A stretch of 64,000 nt of DNA from Perilla frutescens (GCA_026008535.1 BRKX01000007.1:50767001-50831000); one strand, 5' to 3'. Positions 21,422 to 34,678 are shown, numbered from the stretch's first letter. Notes: a model not told the origin generated them from the sequence alone. Numbers and translations: made by a program.

Positions 21422-22673
21422 AAAGGTTGGAATGATGAAGTTTGTAAAGTCAGCTCATACCTGGGAGATTCAAACATATTCCATTTGATTGTGAGTGATA
21501 ACTTGTGTGAAGAATCGACCCAATGAAGTGCATGCTCATTATTTCTATATTATGATATGTGTTCGTAAGAATAACCTGATAACAGTTAAGTGATTTTCCA
21601 CCATTGATAAATAAATAAGGTGAAGTAGTCAATAAATCAATCCTAAAAGTCATTGTGTGAACTCTCCTCTATAATCAATTGTTTTCATTAATAGTTTTAG
21701 TTAAGTGTGTTTTTTTTAGAAACAGTTATTTATGTTCTTTGTATATTTGATCTGAGTATCTAGATATTAACGAAGTGTTTATGTTTTAATACTCACATTA
21801 TTATTTATCATTACAATCCATGTGAATAAGATATCCCTGCTCTCTATTGTCTACAATTACACCTTACTTGCAGATCACTTTTCTTCTAAGAAAATAGTGG
21901 TGAGACACAATCAAATCAAATTCTAGAAAATGCAAGTCCACTAGGATGGGTCCACTGGGGTGGGGGGAGGGGGTGCTATTGAGGGGTGGTCTCGCGAAAA
22001 ATTGAAAAATACAATCCCTTGCCTCATGTTGGTGGCCTGCGGCGAACGGACAAGTGCTTTGACGGTAGCATAGAATTTCTCATAGCCCTTTTATGTAATT
22101 GTATGGAGAAATTCAAGTCACCTCAACATTGAGGTGATTCGACCCTATTGGTGCTTGGTGCTTAAAAATTGGTATATGTTAATGTTAAAAGACTTTACTT
22201 GTTTTCAAATATGTTGATCTCTTAATCCGAAAGATATGACACTATCTTAATTAACTATATATTTATTTTATTTTGGATTTCACAAAATATGATAAATAAA
22301 TAAATATATATATAAAATTAATAAAAATATTTTAGATTTTTTCATTATCAACAAACTACACAACGGCTAGAAACTTGTTAATCATATTGAAGTGATACTC
22401 AAAGAAAGCTCTAGAGCTATCAAAATAGATTATGCATGTCGGGTCAAGCCATCCTCTCCAAAATAAGGGTGGTTGGGTTAAAATTATTAGGTCTACCATT
22501 TGGCGAGTCTAGAGTGAGTAAACCTGAGTGACCATCAGATAAACTGGCTTAGCCCGTAGCGAGGTCGAACATGCCAATACATTTTTTTTATTCAATTTTG
22601 ATTCGGTAGTTTAATTATTAATTTTTTCGACTATTTTATTTAATTTGTGTATTTACTTTAGTGGATGTTTTCA
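21422..22673. other. Intergenic sequence, no gene seen
   Basis: No gene, RNA gene or transposon end recognised. A G-rich patch is present at about 21950-22000. Confidence 0.5.
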
Positions 22674-22674
22674 C

Positions 22675-22760
<86 letters not shown>
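22674..22760. repeat. (TTA)n microsatellite
   Basis: About 29 uninterrupted TTA units. Confidence 0.95.
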
Positions 22761-22829
22761 AGTTAGAAATCAAGTTTGAAGTAGAAAAATTAAGTTAAAT
22801 TCAAAATTCAAAATAAAAATTAATAAAAA

Positions 22830-23825
22830 AAAAGACTTCAAAAGACCATGGACTAGCCCGCCAACTTGCGGGCATTTGCAGGCTAGCTCAGATTGGGGAT
22901 TTTGAGCCCCCTGCCATTTGGTCTGTTTTGACAAATCTAGAAAATGCCACGGCTTGATGTGTTATAAAAAATACATTTTCTTAACATACACAATAAATGC
23001 ACCATGCATTCGAATAATACTTAGACATGGTTGGTATGAAGGAATGAAATCATTGTTACCACATTTATTATTAATCCCATGGCTGGTACGTTTTTGTTAT
23101 AAAAAAATCACCATTATCATTTCTATAAACAGAAGAGCCTAGCCATTAATAGGGGTAATTGAGTCGAGTTGAGTAAGAACATATTCGAGCTTGAGCTAGA
23201 TAAGAAAACTCAAAGCTCGAGCTCAAGCGGTAGAAACCTCGATAGTTTTAAGTTGGACTTGATTGCTAATTAATATTTAAAAATATTAATTATATTTTTC
23301 TTTATTAAAAAAATGAAAAAAAATATTTATGGTATTTGCATAAATAATTAAACTACTAAAGTTTAATTTATAAATAAACTGAACCTCGATTAGGCTCGAG
23401 TATAACTCGAAAGTTACTCGATCAATCTCGAGTCGATTTAGACTTTTGCTCCGTAGTTGATCTTGAGTAGTTTACGAGTTGACTCGACTCACTTACGCTC
23501 CTATCCATTAACTCCCTCTCCCATAGTATTATGTATTCTCAATTATTAAGAAATAAATACTTTGTTGCTAATGAGCTGAACCAACTTATTTTATGACTTC
23601 GTTGTTATTCTGTTTTTATGAGTGTCTCCCACATTCGATCCACAATCGCAATTCGGAAGGTGGGTGTAGTTTTTAATATAATCTTTTTTTTTAAAACATA
23701 AAAAGGACTTCAAATGATCGCCAAAACTATAGACTTTTGCCGGCTAGCTCAACTTGGGCTCGGATTTTGATGCCCAACCCGACCGTTGATGGTTTTGACA
23801 ACTCTAGACGCTCATGTTCGATGTG
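22830..23825. repeat. Diverged direct repeat pair flanking a hAT-type MITE
   Basis: About 22830-22935 and 23700-23812 share GACTTCAAA, then GCTAGCTCA, then ATTTTGA and TTTTGACAA in the same order. The intervening DNA holds the MITE at 23150-23503. The pair may be remnants of one duplicated element. Confidence 0.4.
23150..23503. mobile_element. hAT-type MITE (354 bp)
   Basis: The ends TAGGGGTAATTGAGTCGAG and the complement of CTCGACTCACTTACGCTCCTA form imperfect terminal inverted repeats. The flanking 8-mers gccattaa (23142-23149) and tccattaa (23504-23511) match at seven of eight positions, as expected for hAT insertion. The interior is rich in CTCGAG-type words and has no coding capacity. 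Confidence 0.65.
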
Positions 23826-24922
23826 GTATATATATAAAAGACATTTCTATATTTTATACTCATGCAAGACAACTCATCTAACTCGTTATAAAAACTCTAT
23901 ATTATTATATTAAATAATATTTTATATATTTGACATTAAATAAGTAATTTTATAAAAAGAATCAAAGTATATATTATGTGTTTAAATCATAATAAACACA
24001 TGCACAATGACTTTTTAGGTGTTCAAATTACTCAGTTTAATTTTTAAAATATTTTAAAAAACTATGCCTTACAAATATTAATACATGAAATTTATTAAAA
24101 ATAATTTAATGTATAATAGATATAATTACTAATTCAATAATTATAAGTATATATTTATAAAATCCAACACATGATTATCACTTCTATGAAGAAAATGGTA
24201 TAGATTAGTATATGCTGAAAAAATATTTATAACGACATTAGAAATGCTAGATGTGTTTAAATTGATTTGATTGTTCAAAATTTCTCGTTTAAACTCTAGT
24301 CAATTATATGTTTGCTTAAGACTTTATTTCGAAGCTACAGTGAGTCTGTAGCTAGGATATATACATCCTTTCACATAAAGAAAATTAAAGCAAATTAATT
24401 AGGGTCTCAAATTGCCGACATAATCACATGCATTTAGCCCTACTAACTAAAATTCGATCTTATAATTAATTAATTAGGAGCAACGTCGTTGTACAAGGAG
24501 GTATCTAGTTTATATGCATTGTTAGCTAGGCAGATAGATAATGATGAGAGGTTACAACTTACAACTTTACGAATTAATTTTCGTCAACTTTTGGTCATAA
24601 CAAATCCTCGTGTGTTTACTATAAATCAATTTAGCAATTTGGATAGAACGGACGGAAAGTGAGATTAAATCTTTTTTTTTTTTAATTTACAATCAATATC
24701 ATTGTATTTTATATGTTGTAGGCATTTAATTTCTAAAAGAATCTAACTATATAACGATAATGTCATTGCTCTTTTTATGATTTCTATAGCATTATAAATA
24801 TTATTGTTTATCATTATATTTTATAAAATAATATGGTTGTATATTTACGAAACTAACACCGTATTTTCAGTTCATTTATTTTCAATTCATTATCAATTGA
24901 TAAAGTTGGATCTTTTTTTTTG
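23512..24922. other. Intergenic sequence, no gene seen
   Basis: Very AT-rich. No exon with plausible splice sites and no RNA gene was recognised. Confidence 0.5.
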
Positions 24923-25045
24923 GATGACAAGAGTAACTCATAATTACCTAGGTGTGCATGATGTTGGTGAGATTTGAACCTGAGACATCTGACCTGAAAT
25001 TTAGATTACTCTACAACTAGGTCATTCTCAATGGGACGGTAATTA
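24923..25045 (-). mobile_element. Degenerate tRNA-derived SINE (Au-like)
   Basis: On the minus strand, gacctagttgtagagtaat is A-box-like and aggttcaaatctca is B-box-like, followed by caccaacatcatgcacacct. The order matches the Au-type SINE at 26801-27078, with many changes. Confidence 0.5.
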
Positions 25046-25555
25046 GATCATTTTATTCAATGATTAAGTTGAGTTTCTAACTAGTTAACATACCAGACCA
25101 AGTTCTACTCGAGGAGAGCCTTCAACCATTCCTCGAGATTGCACTCTTAGTAAATCCCGATCATGTGTACTTTAATTTCCCCAAACCTTAATAATTAATA
25201 TGTATATTTTTTTTTTCCTCATACCTTCGTGGTTTACTACTTGAGCATCCATTGAAAGTTGAAACACCCTAGCTAGCTCTCTCCAATCACTCTTCTTGAG
25301 GAGGTATTTCGCAAAGCTTTATTTATGTATTTAAGATACAATCAAATACATGAGATAAATTCCCTCAAAAAAAAAACATGAGATAAAATGCATCTTACTT
25401 CCCTATATATAGTATTAATTTAATTCTTATTTCAACAATTCCATAACTTCTTTCGTTTTTCAAGTAGCCCATGAAGTATCGATGTCGAAGAGTCATAGAG
25501 TTGTTAGAAATTATATTTAAGGTGCCATAAAATTAAATAGGATTATGAAAATAAA
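25046..25555. other. Intergenic sequence, no gene seen
   Basis: AT-rich, without recognisable features. Confidence 0.5.
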
Positions 25556-25812
25556 TACTCACTTCGTTTCTATATAAATGTCATTCTAGCACTTTCATTT
25601 TGTTTCACAAAAAGTGTCATTCTACACATTCGAGGTAAAAATTTCATATTTTTATCATATTTGTCCTCATTTAATTCATTCAAACAACCATATTTAATTC
25701 ATTTAATGTATTCATATAAGGGTGTATAAGGTAATTTGATTATCTAATTAATATCTTTATTAATATGTGTGCATTAATCTAGAATGACACTTATTTAGAA
25801 ATGGAGAGAGTA
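25556..25812. mobile_element. Stowaway-like (Tc1/mariner) MITE, 257 bp
   Basis: The terminal inverted repeats run TACTCACTTCGTTTCTATAT against the complement of the right end ATTTAGAAATGGAGAGAGTA. The CTCNCTNCGTTTCTA terminus and TA target site are typical of plant Stowaway elements. There is no coding capacity. Confidence 0.7.
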
Positions 25813-26783
25813 TATAACTTAAAAAAACATTTCAACACACAATTCCTTAACAATTCGATCGCACTTGCTAAGGGTATAAAGATGCGGCGTCCCAGTCGTT
25901 AAAAACAAACTTGTGATGTGTTTGTAAGTAGTTTAGCAGAATTATTAAAATCTTATAAATAGACATTTTCAAAAGTATTAAAAAAATATAAATCATTTCT
26001 AGGCTTAACGACGTCAACTCCAACATATAACTCTATTTTGTAGTACTCTAGTCTACACTTTGAAATACAGATCTATATATTTTATTCTGAAAATATTCTC
26101 CTATATATATATTTTATTCATTTTCAATATTAATTAAATATTAGATGACTAATTAAATTAAATATATAGACAATGATTTATCTAATTAATTTAGTTAATA
26201 AATTGGAATGCTAATTAATCGAACTAATCGAAAGATGTATCCAATCATCTTGTTAACAAATATTATATTTACTTAAACATCAAATCTTTATTTATTTAAT
26301 AACAAAACCGTTGCTAAAAATAGTTTTCCCGCCAAAAGTCATTACTAATTTTGGAAACTACTTTTTATTATTAATGTAAATCCACTAAATAATATTTTAT
26401 TAATAATTGTGAATCACATTAGCAAAATTTTCACGTGTATGCTTTGAAATCGAAAAATAATTTTGCATAGTGTAACAATTAATCATACATTTTCTTCGTA
26501 ATTTGAATTTCAAAATTAAGTTTAAATAATCATTTTTTCCTTTTTTTTGTTGGACTTAATCTCAATGATCATAATAATAATTGTAAAAATTTATATAATT
26601 TACAATACTTGTAAATTAATTTTGTTTGTTATTATAATTTTGTTATTTTTTTCATAATTATAATTTCTAACAAATAAAATTACATATATCTCATTCGTGC
26701 ATCACATGGAAGATACTCTAGTTAACATTAAATTAAATACATGTGAAGTAATCAATACAACTATAAACAGCACACGACAACAA
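25813..26783. other. Intergenic sequence, no gene seen
   Basis: AT-rich. No gene or element ends recognised. Confidence 0.5.
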
Positions 26784-26800
26784 AGAATGTGAGTTTGTTT
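26784..26800. repeat. Left target duplication of the SINE (17 bp)
   Basis: agaatgtgagtttgttt, identical to 27079-27095. Confidence 0.9.
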
Positions 26801-27078
26801 TTGTTGTCGAAGGTAACCCGCAGCCGCTACCGAGGTGCGCACTGGGTAAATTCCGCCCCTGTGTAATAGCCTGCAAACCACACAGGGGAGGTAAACCACA
26901 CTTGGCAAGCCAGGTGTGACAGGCTCACACCTAGTGGTGTTGGTGGGATGGGGAGGTAAACCACACTTGGCAAGCCAGGTGTGACAGACTCACACCTAGT
27001 GGTGTTGGTGGGATTCGAACTTGAGACCTTTGGCCTCAAGATATCACCACTCCACCACTAGGCCATCCCCAAGGGGAC
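26801..27078 (-). mobile_element. Au-type SINE with internal tandem duplication
   Basis: Read on the minus strand, the element starts near the 5' end with ggatggcctagtggtggag (A box), then gttcgaatcccacc (B box), then ccaacaccactaggtgtgag, and ends at gggttaccttcgacaacaaa. The block from caccactaggtg to ggtttacctcccc is present twice in tandem (about 82 bp each), so the copy is longer than a standard family member. A perfect 17-bp target duplication flanks it, the mark of LINE-assisted retroposition. The orientation and Pol III boxes leave little doubt on the class. Confidence 0.85.
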
Positions 27079-27095
27079 AGAATGTGAGTTTGTTT
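27079..27095. repeat. Right target duplication of the SINE
   Basis: Identical to 26784-26800. Confidence 0.9.
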
Positions 27096-27112
27096 GTTTG
27101 AGAAGAAATGTG

Positions 27113-27114
<2 letters not shown>

Positions 27115-27147
<33 letters not shown>
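27115..27147. repeat. (TA)n microsatellite
   Basis: About 16 TA units. Confidence 0.95.
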
Positions 27148-27150
<3 letters not shown>

Positions 27151-27719
27151 TATCAAAATATATAGGGGTCACGTATGTTTCGTTGTATTCACATGATTAT
27201 ATTTCTCGTTTGTAAAAATTAACTAAATAAAGTGGCCAAAAAAAACAAAGACCAGATGATTTTGTAGATTATCATAAATAATCACAATTATTTTCTCTAT
27301 TAATTTCATAAAAGTAATTATTGCATTTAAAAATGATCAAATATAGAGCATATACTTTTGAGCAATGGTAGAGTATGATGGTTCAGAACTGTATATTGTA
27401 ACTGCCAAATAGAATGCGATCGGTGAGTTTATCAAACAGAGCTTGATCGATATCCAGCAAAATACACTTATAATTAGTTCCCAATTTATCACCTAGTTTA
27501 GTGTCTAATGCCTTTTTTTAAGTAAATATTAAACCATAAAATTTTAATATAAGGCCTATAAAGTATGTATATATTTTGTCACTATTATTTTCCCTTAATA
27601 AATAAAGCATCTAACTTTGATGAACTGGACCAGGTTGATAATTGATGATCAAGGGAATATATATAAGGGGTAAATATATAGAATGAAGCCAAGAATTAAA
27701 TCCAATCTCTCTCGCGCGC
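27148..27719. other. Intergenic sequence, no gene seen
   Basis: AT-rich; nothing recognised. Confidence 0.5.
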
Positions 27720-28116
27720 ATCTATCTATACCTTTAGTGTAAATCATGAACAAAACCCAAACATCTAATGAGATGATCTAATTGAATTACAATTTTGTAG
27801 ATTATTTTCGAAAATGTAATGCTAAAATTCAACATACGAACACTCAAATCAGCACTTACAATATATGTTTTTACATTCAAAAATTGTAAAATAGAGGTGA
27901 CAATTTTATAAATTGAAAATAAACAGTGGCAATTTTGTAATATGTTAGAAAATATGGATGCTAAAATTCAACATAGAGATATTAATTAAACTAGCACACA
28001 CGATGCTAGTTATCTCTTTAAAAAAGAAATATATATTGATGTACATCTAATTAATGTAAACAATCCAAATTGATCCTAATTTACACACTAGAGACCTATT
28101 TACAAAATGATCCACT

Positions 28117-28161
<45 letters not shown>
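27720..28161 (+). repeat. Dispersed repeat, copy 1, ending in (TG)n(TA)n
   Basis: Shares GAGATGATC, ATTTTGTA, TGCTAAAATTCAACATA (twice) and ATTGATCC, in the same order, with 30110-30515. It ends next to a (TG)n(TA)n tract at 28118-28161. The shared TGCTAAAAT words also fill the larger element at 34788-38029. Confidence 0.6.
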
Positions 28162-28165
<4 letters not shown>

Positions 28166-28869
28166 GTGTGTGTGAGAGAGAGAGAGTAAGTTATAATATG
28201 CATTGTCCTTGGTATAAAAATTATACATTATGCTTATTTTTAAAAAAGTTATTATTTATCTTAATGTATTTTAATACTAATTAACACTAAAATATAATAA
28301 AATAAGCAATAAAATCAATGTAACTTAAGTATATATTCCACACGTTTACACACAAAACATTACCACACATTTGAATCGAATCTCATTCACATATATATGT
28401 GTGTAAGTATAGGAAAATGATGATGTCATGGAAAGGTCAAATTGACATCATTACAATGATCATCTAAATGGGTGTCCTTATATGGCATGGGCAGTCTACC
28501 ATTTGTCCTTTCGATAAATTCAAACTATAATCATAATGTCTGACTCTGCCCATCGTACAATATTAATGTTTTCTGTAATGTATATCTATGGCTCTATGCT
28601 TCTGTGTGTATAAATTTGGAAATGTACATTCACCTTGTTTTCTATTTTTTTTTTTTAGTTTAGCCACTATTTTATTTAAGAAATCGAGAATATATTACTT
28701 AATTTATGTAAAAAATTAAATCGTTGTGTGAAATTTCGTGCCTTCATTTATGTTCAAATTAAATTCTTGCAGCTTGTGAATTGAACACAACAACATGCAT
28801 TACGATACAAAGATTAATTTGAATGCTTCAAAGGATATCTAGGGACCCAACTTAGCGACAAGGACCAAA

Positions 28870-28900
<31 letters not shown>

Positions 28901-30109
28901 GCATGTATGTGCATGGCGTTAGTTCGGTGGGTAGTCTATTATATGATATATCACATTCACATATATATACAAATTACATGTATATTTGTTAAATGATTCT
29001 AGCTGGTTGTATTTATTATATTTTCTGATGAATAAAATACCTTTGACAGTAATTTCATAAATTTCCACAATGTCAGAAACTCAGGAATTTTCGCACGCTT
29101 GGGCTCGATCACTAGCCAACTCATCAAAAGTGATATGGCATCTAAATTATGATCTTCATTCACGCTCCATCACATTTTTGTTCACACACACACACACTAA
29201 AAGAACCACTATTTCAGATTTCTTTTAATTTACTTCACTTTATTAATTGGTGATGAATTAAAGAGCTAATTAACTATATATGTTTCTTGTTTAAGTAGTT
29301 GTGAAATTGATTAATGTTTGGGCTGACCATGATAAGAGAATTATTCCCTCTACCTAATGAAATTAGTTCGGGATGCTGGTCCTGCCCCTACACACCGGTT
29401 AAAATCCGAATCTTAACCGATTTTATGAATTTTGATTCATAATTAAAACAACGTGGCATTAATTTTTTGTCGTAAATCAATGAGTGGATCGAGTTTGGTA
29501 AGGCGAAAATTAATGATATATAGAATTGCATGTAAGTAACCTCAGATAGGTGAATCAATACTTCAACTATATCATGAAATTTTCCATAATTTGTATATGT
29601 AAAACTCGCCCACTTGCTAACATATTAATTCATCTCTTTATTTTTTCTTGACGCATGCCACCATTTCAAATATATAATACAGGCACGTACACATGCATAC
29701 ACAAGCACAAGGAGTGGATCATTTGTAAATGTTGTCACTGTGTATAATTATGAATAAATATGAATTGTTAAATTAATTAGATGGATGGATAGGATCTTTC
29801 ATTTTTTTCTAAGAGATAAAGTAGTATTGTATATTGACATTATGTAAATGTTGTATTTTAGCATCTGTATATCGAGTTTTAGCATCTATTATATATATTG
29901 AATTTTAGCATTGTATTTTCTAAGATAATAGGATTATTTTACAATATTGTCATTGCCATTTTTAATTTTCGATTAAAGAGTGTCGTATATTTTTCTAGCA
30001 TTATATATGTTGTATTTTAGCATCTGTACACATGTTAAATTTTTTGCATTGTATTTTCTAAAATAATTTACGAAATTTCCACCTCTATTTCAATCCATTA
30101 GATCATAGC
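28162..30109. other. Intergenic sequence, no gene seen
   Basis: A (CT)n tract lies at 28875-28900. I saw no exon, RNA gene or element terminus. Around 29820-30060 there are loose relatives of the 'atgctaaaat' dispersed repeat. Confidence 0.45.
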
Positions 30110-30515
30110 TTAGATGGTTAAGATTTGTCCATAATTTACATTTTATTATGTTTACATGCTAGGGATAAATCTCAACCGTCTAATGAGATGATCCAATGGA
30201 TTGGCAAAGAGATGACAATTTTGTAAATTATTTTTAGAAGTACACTGCTAAAATTCAACATACAAATACTTAAATCAAACATTGCTATTTAATTTCAAAA
30301 ACTGAAACATGACAACGACAATTTTATAATATATGTTAGAAAATATAATGCTAAAATTCAACATATATATGCTAAAATCGGCATGCACGTCTTTTTTTAA
30401 AGATCTCGTCCGTCCATCTAATTAATATAAGCGATTCAAATTGATCCCCAATTTATACACAAGGGTAGTATTTACATTTGCTCTCTTCCACACCCCCCCC
30501 CCCCATATATATAGG
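30110..30515 (+). repeat. Dispersed repeat, copy 2, ending in C-run and (TA)n
   Basis: It matches 27720-28161 in order and orientation and, like that copy, ends at a simple-sequence tract (a run of C then ATATATATA at about 30490-30514). Confidence 0.6.
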
Positions 30516-30881
30516 ATTTGGTTCAAATATATATAGGTACTATTATTTCACGCGAGAACAACTAGGAACAATAATGCTTATTTACTATAATTTTATAGCT
30601 TAGTTTATTGTATTCAGTGCTAGTGTTAATAAGCACTAAAAGACAATAAGATAAACTATAAAATTATAATAACTAAGCACTGTTCTTAATTCTCACATAA
30701 AACACTAGTATTGTTCGTAGTATTAGTATATATAATTAATTGTTATATATTTGAGTATGTGAGGAAAGTTTGGTAGATGCGTGTTGGCGTGGCATTAACA
30801 TGTAACATGAGCCTAGCTATGTGTAGTTTCCCCTTTTTTAGTGAGGATATATATTGTACTCAGTCTCTTCATATTGTGGAG

Positions 30882-30999
30882 GCAAATTATACGCTACCTT
30901 CCGGGTACTACCCGAAGTGTCATAATAGATCTATTGTGACACTACAAAATACCTATTGTGCCACTTTAGATAGTACCCGGGGGATAGCGTATAATTTGC
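30882..30999. repeat. 118-bp hairpin element
   Basis: The left arm starts GCAAATTATACGCTACCTTC and the right arm, reverse-complemented, starts GCAAATTATACGCTATCCCC. Both continue CGGGTACTA. The loop holds repeated TATTGTGACACTA words. It could fold as RNA into one long stem. It is probably a tiny MITE; whether it is transcribed is unknown. Confidence 0.65.
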
Positions 31000-32008
31000 G
31001 GTGATAAAAGTTTGGTGATAAAATATGTCGGCACATTAAATTTTAGGATTTCTTCTATATTGATTTCAAATGGTAGCACCTGCAACTTAATTATTTACCA
31101 ATTATGTACACAAAAATTAGAAGATTATACTACATTAGAAAGCATTAAAGAACGTGATGCATAGATATCTACAATTAATTAAGATGCGGCGGCGCAACAT
31201 GTCTAAACAGTATTCTCTCTAAATTAAGGAACAAAATTCGAAATCTTATTGGACTTGTAGAGAAGAGAGTAATTCTAAATAGGATGGTCAATATATTAAA
31301 ACTTGAAAGATTGGAAATATATCAATTAATGATTTGAATGATGAAAATTATCAATTAAAAATTTGAAAGATGAACAATCGTGAATTTATAGAACCTATAA
31401 AATCACGTATTTCAATTTATTTTAAAGTTTTAATAATTTTTAATAATTCCCTTAATAGATTTAATAGATAATTAATAAAAGTAATTTTTATTGAAAATTA
31501 ATATAAAAATAACTAAAAACAAAAAGAAATCAAAATATATGATTTTTGAGATCTTGGATTGATAATTTTTCATCCTTCAAATCGTGAATTAATAGATTAA
31601 TTACTTATCTTTTAGGTCTTTAATCAACAATTCTTCCTCTAATAAGTATTATGTTGATTTAAAATTTCAATTCCATAAAATCATGACTAAAATAAAAATC
31701 CTCAAATAGAAACTTAATGTATTAAAAATCCATTAATCCAAGTTCAGAAGAATATTCATTAACTGTAGATTTGAAATACCTGCATAAATTAAATTCTTAA
31801 TGTAGGTTGGATATCGACATGGGTTTAATTGATCGTTCTTTTAAGATCTTCACGTGGATGTTCCCGAGGAGAAACCATTTTGAGTAAACTAGCTAGAGTA
31901 CCTGCGATTGCTGGTTAAAATTTCATTTAAGCTTAATTCGATAAATATATCGAACAGGTTTTAACATTAAGCATGAGTCGAAGTCGAGGTCGATAAGTAA
32001 ATAGAGTT
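31000..32008. other. Intergenic, with a weak foldback at about 31300-31625
   Basis: The segment 31300-31625 has repeated 'gatttgaaagatga' words on the left and their complement on the right ('tcatccttcaaatc'), a foldback. The same family recurs at 38430-38700. No gene was seen. Confidence 0.5.
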
Positions 32009-32501
32009 AGAGTTTTTTTAAGGACAACAACTTAGGCCGATTTCGAAAAGAGGACAAATTTATTGCAGGTCGAATTTTAAGGACATTAACATTTAAGTAT
32101 TTCGTCCGTAGGCCAATTTTTAGCCCGAATGGCCTACGGACGCACACTTAAATGTTAATGTCCTTAAATTTCGGCCCGCAATAAATTTGTCCTCTTTTCT
32201 AATCGGCCTAAGTTGTTGTCCTTAAAAAAAGGCAGTCTATTGTTTCTCCTTAAAGATCTCTGTTTATATAGGGGATTGTGATATTTTCTTAATTAGGCCG
32301 ATTTGGAAAAGAGGACAAATTTATTGCGGGCCGAAATTTAAGGACATTAACATTTAAGTGTGCGTCCGTAGGCCAATTTTCAGTCCGAACGGGCTACGGA
32401 CACAACACTTAAATGTTAATGTCTTTAAATTTCGGCCCGCAATAAATTTGTCCTCTTTTCTAAATCGGCCTAAGTTGTGGTCCTTAAAAAAACTCTAATA
32501 C
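32009..32501. mobile_element. Paired foldback element: two hairpins within an outer inverted repeat
   Basis: Hairpin 1 (about 32009-32230) and hairpin 2 (about 32300-32501) share arms such as GAGGACAAATTTATTGC and ACATTAACATTTAAGT, and a centre of GTCCGTAGGCC. Outer ends TAGAGTTTTTTTAAGGAC (32009) and GTCCTTAAAAAAACTCTAA (32480) are also inverted, so the whole block is one larger palindrome. No coding capacity. Confidence 0.75.
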
Positions 32502-33781
32502 TTGTGTTCGGCTTGATTAACACTTGACTCAATAGATAATTAAAGAAGCTCATATATAATTTTTTAATGTAGTAATTGAGTTTATTTATGATTATTATCA
32601 TATTAATCTGGGTGATGTTCATTATTCTAATAGATGCTAAGGACTTCGTTTTTTTTTTCGGAAACAATTCATTAAGGTAGCTAGTAAGTGAGTTTGTTTT
32701 AAATACCTTCTGATCATGAGTTAATTTTTTTTTTGAGACAATTCATAATGTGTGATGCATATATGTTTATATGAAATAATTCAATAAATAAATCGATAAA
32801 TATTTTCTTAAGAAATATAAATAGGAAATCTTTTTTTAATCTATCCTCTGCCACAAAAAGAATCAATTTGTAAAGATAAATCTTAAGGATGCTATCATAC
32901 TAATTAGGGGGTGCGTAACCTCATCGACGGGAGATGAAATCACATATTGGACATTTTGTGTTGTATTTCTTATTGCACATTCGATCATTTTATTTTATTT
33001 TTTAATTTTTTTGATTTCAATGTATTGTACTTTAATTAAGTTTACAATTGTTAATTAGGGTTCATCCTACCCAAACTTTATATTTTTTTTAGCATTTAAT
33101 TTTTAGTATTTAGTCATTAATTGATTAATTGAAATAAAACTTGAAAATTTGAAGTACCGAGAAATTTTCCCACTAAATCTATATAAAATTAGTCAACCAA
33201 TTATAATTAACAATTATTATTTTCGCGTTTATTTATATGCTTCAAATTTTTTAGATTTGGTTGGATCTTTTCCCAAATAATTTTTTTTTTCGTTTTTATT
33301 GTTTGGGATGGATGTATAGGAGATCAGGGTTTTGTCCATACACAAGAATCTCTATTGTTTGGGTATACCCGAAAGGACATATATTTATTTTATATTTGGT
33401 TATTAACATATTTTTTTTCGGATCATATATTTTTATTTTTATTTTTAGCGTGGAGATGAGGTCAAAGTCATATAAATATATGGTTTTTTTAAAAGACCAA
33501 GTCATAAAGATTGGTTTCATTTTATTAGATAGAAAGGGTGTATATGCATGTGATAATTACATGTTGGTGGCTCGTTTTATCACTTTTATGTTGTAACTGA
33601 TTCATCTGCAAACAATAGCTAGCTTTGTGTTGGTCTAAAATAAATGACCAAAATGAAATAACAAAATTGTTAGTAGCCAATACAAACGTAAATATATATG
33701 GATTTTTATATATTTAGGAAAACACATGTGAATTCGATCCTATAAAAAAGGTTTTTAGACAAATTTGATCTCGCTCTACAT
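32502..33781. other. Intergenic sequence, no gene seen
   Basis: A 111-codon open frame lies at 33261-33596, but it is T-rich, has no family resemblance and is probably chance. Confidence 0.45.
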
Positions 33782-33784
33782 TTA

Positions 33785-34312
33785 GGAGGTGATTGGTATG
33801 AAAGAATGAAATTAGGTATGAATGGAATGAACTTAGGAATGGAATGAGGGTCTGAATGGAATGACAATTCTTATGATTGGTATATCACCGGAATAAAGAT
33901 CGGAATGGAATACTATTTTATTTTTTATATTATAAAATGAATATTTTTAATACTTTCAAATTTCTTTATAATTGAACAAAGTGTAGTAACTAATATTATT
34001 AACACGTGTTGTAATTTTTTTCTTATATTTCTAAATTGCATTTCTTTTATAGTAAGTGATTTTTTTCTAATTTTTTTAGAAAAAAATAATTTATTAAAAA
34101 CTTTATTCCAAAGTATTTAATTAATACACATAATAATTTGTATACCTTAATAAAAATATTTTTTACTTCATAGAAAAATAGTTTATCATTTCAATTTTTT
34201 ATCTGAATATATTAAATTATAAGTAGTTTGTTTTTTATCTGAATATGTTACATTTATTTTGGTACCACTTTCATTTTTCTTCAATACAATTTTAAAAACT
34301 ATCAAAATTTTA

Positions 34313-34343
<31 letters not shown>

Positions 34344-34678
34344 TAATTTTTTTAAATATAAATATATAATATAAAAATAATTATGAAATAATAATAATGA
34401 TAATAATAATAAATTATTTAATATGATTTTTGAATTATTTTTCTAAATATGATCAAATGATATTATAAGACATGACTATGTGTAAATATACAATATATTA
34501 ATTTTTTGGTTCATTGGAAATAGCTAAACCCATGGGAGGTGAGTGGAATGACTATTCCCTTACTTTTGGGAATAACGATTCCTTCGGGAATGGTGATTCA
34601 GATGTTAAGGCATACCAATCACACGAATAGAAATAGACATGGGAATGATCCTTCCATTCCATTATACCAATCAGCTCC
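33785..34678. mobile_element. PIF/Harbinger-like MITE (894 bp)
   Basis: The ends GGAGGTGATTGGTATGAAAG and the complement of CATTATACCAATCAGCTCC are inverted repeats. The flanking TTA at 33782-33784 and 34679-34681 is the 3-bp target duplication typical of PIF/Harbinger. GGAATGGAATGA-type words fill both subterminal parts. There is no transposase; a (TA)n tract lies at 34318-34342. Confidence 0.7.

Noticed and set aside
26980..27070. tRNA gene on the minus strand
   Set aside because: It is the head of a SINE with a target duplication.
33261..33596. 111-codon frame
   Set aside because: Composition is Phe/Ile/Tyr-rich as expected from AT-rich DNA; no recognisable domain.
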